Shown here piece by piece: positions 57,701 to 64,000 of a stretch of DNA of 64,000 bases. Positions within the stretch are counted from its first letter, which is position 1; each line of letters starts with the position of its first letter. Where the stretch lies: contig NW_023998497.1 of the NCBI RefSeq assembly GCF_014805625.2, positions 145,816 to 209,815 of the forward strand. Reading direction: 5' to 3'. This stretch comes from Glossina fuscipes (lineage: Eukaryota; Arthropoda; Insecta; Diptera; Glossinidae). The notes beneath the pieces are model-generated. The model searched no databases. It saw only the letters and a list, made by a program, of their open reading frames with translations, and was not told the origin of the DNA. The position numbers were made by a program, and so were the translations under genes.

Positions 57701-58689
57701 CAGTTAATTTATTTTATAATTTTTTCATAACTTTTTTTTAAAGTCATTTTTATATTATTTCTCTTTTTGCATCTATAAGAAGCCTATCTAAATGATTCTC
57801 TTTAAACAACATGTTGCTACACTTTGTTATAACATACTATGAAACACACTCTCTCGTTCTTTGTTTTTTCGCCCTATCTCATTTTCACTTTGCTTATAGT
57901 TTCAACTCTCAATTTCATGCGCACAAGCAATCATATGTTTTTTGCATCATTGAAAATGCTGATACATCGAAACAAAGCAACTGCACACTCACGTTCAAAA
58001 TACTGTTATCATAGAATTTTTAGTATATAGCTGAGCGAATATATACGTTCGTTTATATACGTGTACGAAAAAACAACAACAATTACCTATACATATACAT
58101 TTTCATATATATCTTATATATTCACGTATTAACATAAAACTCAGCTGACATAAGAAGATGTTGAATAAAGGTAAAAGGAAAAACATATGAAAAAAACGTC
58201 ATCTGTGTGAAATAACAGGTTCTCCGAACTAACGGTAATACCGACTAAGAATGGATACTACAAAATGTTATTATGACGCTTTATTATTAAGAATTTTTGC
58301 TTATATAATTTACTAATAATTTTTCAAAAAGATTCCAATTAGTTTCTGCGTTAATATCGTTGACTTCACAAATATCTAGAATTTTGTACAAAATGTAGTT
58401 CAGTTTTATATATATGCAGTATTGTATTAGTTTTCTATAAACCTTCCTACATGCAATCTAAAATACATTGATAAACTTTTTTAGGTTATTAGTTTTGTGA
58501 ATTTGCAAAAATGATTTTCCTTGTCACAGATAATCTTGCAATATAATATCAATATTCAAAGATGTTGTAGACGGAGGATGAATCTCAAGCTGTTGTGTGA
58601 TTGTGGTATATACATGCAATAAAAATATTTATCAGAATACATTCCTTTTAACGAATCTTAAAATATTTTTCAAACGATCGGTAATTACA

Positions 58690-58900
58690 TATTTATTGTA
58701 CCCGCGACTGTAGTAGTAAGGTGAGGGTATGCTCATTGTGTTCTCGTCTATAATGTATATGTAACACACAAAACGAAGCTTCTGAGACTCTATAATGTAT
58801 ATATATATATATATATATATATTCTTGATCAGCGTGCAATTCTAAGTTGATTTAGCCATGTCTGTCCGTCTGCGTGGGGTGTGTTGTTGGAAACTTGGGA
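58690..58900 (+). repeat. Second-family dispersed repeat (forward)
   Basis: Starts with tacccgcgactgtagtagta/agggta, then cacacaaaacgaagcttctg, agactctataatg, a (TA)n, ttcttgatcagcgtgc, ttctaagttgatttagccat and gtctgtccgtctg. The most complete copy of the second family. Confidence 0.65.
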
Positions 58901-60075
58901 TATATATCTTTAATTTATGCCCACAAATAATGTTTAAAAATGAGCGCAGTACGTGTCCTCAATAAAGAAGAAAATGTAATTATGACTTTATTACGAACAA
59001 ATACGAAAATTGGCCATAACTTTAGTACAGCTTGTTATTCCTCCATTTAAAGCAGTTTTTTCTTATTTCGTTATGTGCTTCCCCTATACGTACCTCTTTT
59101 AATTTAATTACATAGCCTTAAGAAAGAAATGCAGGTTTCGGAAGAAGGGCACTCTGGTCATTCTGGTCATGTTAATGCAAGTAGCTTGGCTGTTGCAAGC
59201 GGAACGACGAATGCGGAGTAAGCAATTTCTCGATTAGGGTACATGAACTTCATAGTTTAAAAGTAGGCAAACCTTTTTTTATTTCATCTATATTATTACT
59301 TTGTACCTACATTAACACATTCGTGGGCAGTAAAAATTTCAGTGAAGTGCGAAAAATGATAGTCACTTTAAAATTAGTGTTATATCCGCAAGCTGTTTGA
59401 ATATCATATTTTAATGGATTTATGCAACGAATGCTATAGAATTCACGACAATATAGATCAAATTTTTCAACTGATCTGAAATTCTAAAGGATCAGTTAAT
59501 AAACATTTCTGCAAGTACTATAATTAAACACTTCTCGATTTATATAAAATTAAATGAAAAATAATTGGTTGGAAATTTGAATGTTATAGCGTTCATCATG
59601 TCGTTTTGCATAACAACGAAAATGAATACATTCACACAGTCCGCGAACACGTTAAGTAAAAACTATAAACACAAACTTTTTGCAAATTAAATTTTTACAT
59701 ATGCAGACAATAGCAGATAGTTACGCACTCAACGATTATAGATATTTATATGCTCTTCATTACATATGGAATGATGAAATTACTATACTTTCAACGAGTA
59801 TACGGACTATATACCCACAGCTTTATAAAAAAGAAAAAGGTCCCCCGCTACTGATTGTCTTTTCAACGATAAGTTAGTTTAAATAATAAACGAAGACTCT
59901 CAGAATTTCTCTTTGCAGTTAGACTCTTTCTCCGGCAAATTATATGAGAAAATGTTTCAAGGTTTTTATTCTTTATTGCTTTATGGGTTGTAGTCTGCAG
60001 TTGTGTGCGTTTATTTGTACCCCAGTTATTCATCACCAATAGTTACAGATAAGAGTGAAGAGAATATCCATATAC

Positions 60076-60078
<3 letters not shown>

Positions 60079-60122
<44 letters not shown>
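60079..60122. repeat. (TA)n microsatellite
   Basis: About 22 uninterrupted AT units. Confidence 0.95.
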
Positions 60123-60130
<8 letters not shown>

Positions 60131-61314
60131 GTAAAAGCAATCAAACACACATCACAAACATACTTGTACATATATATATATAAAACATATGGGTTGGTTC
60201 CCCATAAGTACATACACCCACAGATGAAGGTAACTGTCGTGTAGTAGTGGCTTTGTAAAAAGTAAGTATACCAGAGAAGTAGAGAGAGCAAATAAAAGAG
60301 AATTTTATGCTGTGAGATTGGAAAAATGATAATATAAATAAACAAAAAAGCAAAAACAAAAATAATCAAAAACATAAAGAAATATTAGATTTTCTGTGGT
60401 ATTCATTATTATAGCACATATGTAAGAAACACATACAAACGCGTCAGTTCTCTTTTATACACTCAGTCAGCTGTTTTAATCAGTTGTGATTCCATTACTC
60501 TACGTTACAAACATGTTAAACAAAAATGATCAATAAATAGGTACATATATAAGCGTGTGTACATATGCACATGCACTTATATAGGTAAATGCAAAGGTTT
60601 AATATAAAGGAAATGTACGAACGATGATGAATCTATATTTTATTTTTTATTTATTTTTTTTTTTTTATCACGTAACGTACTTGTTGAAAACAAAGGAAAC
60701 AATTACGTACAATGTAAATTTTAAGTTATATTATAAAATTAAAAAAATATGCATAAATGCATTGGATAGCAAAATTTTGTTGACCTTGAGACGAATCTTG
60801 GAATTCTGTCATCTAAGGTAAATGTAAGCAAATTTGTTGATTTATTACGTAACCCATATATGCCTAGGTGACCTGATCATATACAGCTTAGATATTATTA
60901 ATGAAAATATTTTGAAGATTTTTATATATGATACGGAAGAGAGAAAGTGAAAGGGAAGAAAGGGCAGTTTTCTAGAATTCTTTGTTTCCACTAGAAAGTA
61001 GTTACGATACCGATTGTGGGAATTGTAGTTGTATTTCTTTTGAGTGAATATATGTGATTTTATTATTTTTCACAGTTGATTTAATTTTTTATCGGTCGGT
61101 TTTTTCTGTTAAGAATACGATGTTTTGAAAACACAGCAGAAAAATAAATATTGTATAAACAGTGAACCAATCTCTTTGCCATTGGAGGGCCTAATATTTG
61201 TATATCCTTGTAATGTGACGTCAATTTATTACATTGCATGTAAAAACTATATAGGGGGCCACGGCCTGTCGTTAAGTACCCTAGAACAATTCTCCATTTC
61301 TTCATAAGATGGGT

Positions 61315-61905
61315 TTTCAAAATAAGTTGTTATTGCAAAGGTGATCCCGGGCGGAATCATAGCTTTCGTCCCTGAAGAAAATTTCGCATTGTACCAAATT
61401 TCATCAAAATACCTCAAAACCTGCGGTCTGTAGATTGAATAAAAGAGTACAACCTATTACAAAAGAGTACAAGGGAGTACAATAGATGGACAAACAAGCT
61501 TAAATCAAAAATTGCAATTGTAGTTCATCTCTGCTGACAAAGATAGACAGAAGGTTACGAAAAGGAGACTTCTGCTTCTGGCTGAACCTCCGTCTAGAAT
61601 AGTGCTGTGCAATTATATGTATATACGTGCACAACCTGAGGACTGTAAGGCTTCTTAGTGTTCTTTACATCAAAGATAATTCGCTTCACTACCGTGAGTG
61701 CTCAGAGCATGTTACTGTTCACAAAAATATCACACAAGAATACAAGACAGGCGGACAGACAGAAAGTCGATTGATCGCTTTAAATGAATCGAATCGAAAA
61801 ATCGATTCAATGTGGATGCATCTCAAGTTTTTTCTGGGTGTTGCACACACTCTGAAAAACTTAATATACGCTTGTACTATAAATGCTGTAGGGTATACAC
61901 ATTAT
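61315..61905 (-). repeat. Main-family dispersed repeat (reverse), with partial internal duplication
   Basis: The first part holds ttttcaaaataagttgttat, ccaaatttcatcaaaatac and tggacaaacaagcttaaatc. A second distal portion repeats gcggacagacagaaag, gaatcgaaaaatcgattc, gggtgttgcacacac and ctgtagggtatac. A 167-codon open frame runs across it and is not a gene. Confidence 0.6.
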
Positions 61906-62136
61906 GAAATACAGTATGGAATATTCTATTACATAGAAGTTGCAACAATTTTAATAAAACTATTTTCAATTCTATTAGTTGTCGCATTAGGATATTCGCT
62001 CTATTGCGCTCGATATAGAATACGGATAAAGAATTCGAGAAAAACGATGAGCAATTTTTTCAGAATCCGCACTTTCGCAAGACCTACAAACAATCGTGGA
62101 ACTTTTGTTTACCATTCATTGTGTCCGTGAAGGAAA

Positions 62137-62265
62137 AACTTGGCATCATTCGCATAACTATTTACAGAATTAAAGTAATTCTGCATAGCATTGATTCATT
62201 TTTGCACAAAAATGTATTTGTGCTGCGAATTCTGCTTAAAATGCGGCAAAAATACTAAAGTCGTG
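62137..62265 (+). repeat. Module shared with 53398-53500
   Basis: ttggcatcattc and aaaatgcggcaaaaatac occur here 86 bp apart and at 53398-53500 with 73 bp between them, in both cases about 180-235 bp after a main-family repeat. This suggests a larger composite element. Confidence 0.5.
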
Positions 62266-62789
62266 GTCTATATAATTGACTATTGATTAATAGAAGAGAT
62301 AGCTTTTAAGAAGATCGTACCCATCAAGCAAACTCACGGCGACCGCGCAAGAAAATCATGAACCGCGCCTGAAACGAACCTTTACAATATTTACAAAGAA
62401 CGATAATGAGAGAATATAATATATTTATATCTATAGACTTGCCACATAAGGTATTCATACACATGCAAATTTATTTTTTGAGACCCTACAACAAATTTGG
62501 AAAAAGGTTTTTACTTACGACCTTAATACCATCGATTTGTTCTTTCATTTACTCAATTTTTAGCATATATCTCGAATTTTGTGCCTATACTACATTTTTT
62601 TTGCAATGCTGCCGTACTACTAAGTACCTGCGTTTTGTCATGACAAAGAGCATTCGCACAAATTTATTTTGGGAAATCCCACGCGCATTCTAGTACATAA
62701 AAGTGCGTAAAAAGTGTAATGGAATTAAAACGAGTTAAAAAAAAATTAATCTATGTTAATAGCTGTGAACTAAAAAGGCAAAATTAGGA

Positions 62790-63715
62790 ATGAGTCCCAA
62801 AGTAAAGGAAATTCGCGCTGATGAGAGAGAAATTATACTAAAATTGCACAATGAGGGGAAAACGGTGCGTGAAATTGCAAACACTATTGATAGAAATCAT
62901 TCATCGGTATAGTAGGTTATCAAAAACTTTAAATTCACAGCCTCGAAGTGAACGGCCCCCGAAGTTGACAGAACGGGAAAATGGAAGCGTTCTGGCGTCG
63001 GTGAAATAAAATCTCAGAATAAAATTTAACAAAATGTTAAAGAATCGTTTGACAAAGATATTCATGAAGACACAATTCAAAAAACATTAAAGAAGGACGT
63101 TTGTCATGGTCGTGTAGGCCGCAGAAAGCCTCACATATCGGAAACCAATCGAACGGGTCTTATTTTCTGACGAAAGCCACTGTTGCATATTTGACATAAA
63201 AGGAAAACAATTAGTGCGACCGAAAGTTGCAACTGCGCCCACCTTGTTCCCGCAATCAAGCAAGGGGTATCATGGTATGGGGGTGCACGTCTGCTGACGG
63301 CGTCGGAAAATTGGCACTCATCGAGTCTACCATGGATCAATATGATTATATCAACGTTTTGAAGCAAAATTTGCATCAAAGTGTGGGGCAACTTGGCCTT
63401 GGAATGATTTTGGTTTTAGCAAGAGAAAGACACCTAGCACACGGCATTAAGTGTAAAGTTGTGGTTGTTGTACAATACGAAGCATCAGCTTAATTCGCCT
63501 CCTCGATCGGCAGACCTAGACCCCATAGACGATTTGGTGGAGAATAAGATATATCAATAAAGTCCAAGGAAATACTTAAAGATGTTATTAAAGAGGAATG
63601 CGCCAAAATAACCGAGGGAGAAGCTACTAAACTGACAAAATCAATGCCTAGTCAAATCTTCGAGGTCCTTAAACGTGAGCTAGCTACTAACCAAATTTAT
63701 AGTTTCAATATATAG
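62790..63715 (+). pseudogene. Decayed Tc1-like transposase
   Basis: ATG at 62790 opens SPKVKEIRADEREIILKLHN and KTVREIANTIDRNHSSV, a Tc1-type paired helix-turn-helix, ended by tandem stops at 62910. Later frames give VLFSDESHCCIFDIKGKQ with the first catalytic Asp, then GIMVWGCTSADGVGKLALI, ESTMDQYDYINVLKQNL, a garbled QQDN region, a PRSADLDPIDDL piece near the catalytic Glu, and finally KLTKSMPSQIFEVLKREL to TAG. Order and spacing match Tc1-like DDE transposases of about 340 residues, with at least four disruptions. Terminal repeats were not identified, and the 3' end may run into the TA repeat at the window edge. Confidence 0.8.
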
Positions 63716-63958
63716 CTCAAATCAAAAGTTATTTATTGTGTACGAATACTTTTTCTGGTCAATTTTTTAAATTAATTTTATTCAGCTTATGTGTAAGCAA
63801 TATGTTGCATAAAAGACTGTTTTTTTTTTGTTAAAAGTGCAAATACATCGCCTAATGAATTTTCAACAAAAATTATCCCATCTTTGGTGCTTTATTTCAT
63901 TGGTTTTGTGAAGTTTTCCAGTTGCAAGAGTAGGGTTTACGAATACTTTCTCTTGCAA

Positions 63959-64000
<42 letters not shown>
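63959..64000. repeat. (TA)n at the window edge
   Basis: AT dinucleotide run continuing past the last base. Confidence 0.95.

Larger units (their letters stand above)
54790..61300. other. Region upstream of atossa, no gene recognised
   Basis: AT-rich with many poly-A/T and TATA-type runs. I recognise one second-family repeat (58690-58900), a (TA)n at 60079-60122 and a pyrimidine/purine-rich segment around 56000-56150. The open frames at 55040-55664, 57811-58030 and 60043-60375 are low-complexity or overlapping and match no family I know. Confidence 0.55.

Noticed and set aside
61627..62130. 167-codon open frame on the + strand
   Set aside because: Half of it is repeat sequence, including the GACAGACAG run and the terminal palindrome; the remainder is AT-rich with no recognisable motif.

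Overview
The window is AT-rich nuclear DNA from a higher fly. Codon use, short 59-75 bp introns mixed with introns of several kb, Drosophila-type core promoter motifs (Inr plus DPE, DRE, GAGA), CAG/CAA-coded polyglutamine and many mariner/Tc1 relics all fit Diptera. The dispersed 'TACCCT...AGGGTA / GACAGACAGACAAGCTT' repeats suggest a tephritid fruit fly or close relative, but species cannot be fixed from this window. There is no bacterial gene organisation, and most six-frame open frames here are chance or repeat-derived.

Two protein-coding genes can be assembled exon by exon, and they point toward each other. (1) A tetraspanin on the + strand: a 57-nt first coding exon at 3899-3955, a 16.8 kb intron, then exons at 20732-20905, 20976-21137, 21197-21394 and 24407-24478. 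All junctions are phase 0 and give a 220-residue protein with four membrane spans and a four-cysteine CCG loop. A TATA-less Inr/DPE promoter candidate lies at about 3018. (2) The fly orthologue of atossa (FAM214/ATOS family) on the - strand: six coding exons between 42730 and 34344, 5,166 nt including stop, 1,721 residues. The conserved carboxy-terminal domain is spread over exons 4-6. A DRE/GAGA promoter candidate with an A/CAA-rich 5' UTR exon and GTAAGT donor lies about 12 kb upstream, near 54.6-54.8 kb.

The rest is intronic or intergenic DNA dominated by old mobile DNA. It holds at least four mariner transposase relics plus one weaker candidate, a decayed Tc1-like element at the right edge, and a 180 bp tRNA-derived SINE with intact A and B boxes and an 8 bp target duplication sitting inside a mariner relic. 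It also holds a 960 bp TTAA-flanked inverted-repeat element in an atossa intron, about 15 copies of one dispersed repeat family, a second family with an internal 96 bp tandem, and several microsatellites.

I found no RNA gene I believe is functional, no CRISPR array and no obviously new multi-gene system. The most interesting items are the two reconstructed genes with their promoters, the nested SINE/mariner insertion, the TTAA element and the degenerate tandem array at 26.0-26.8 kb.
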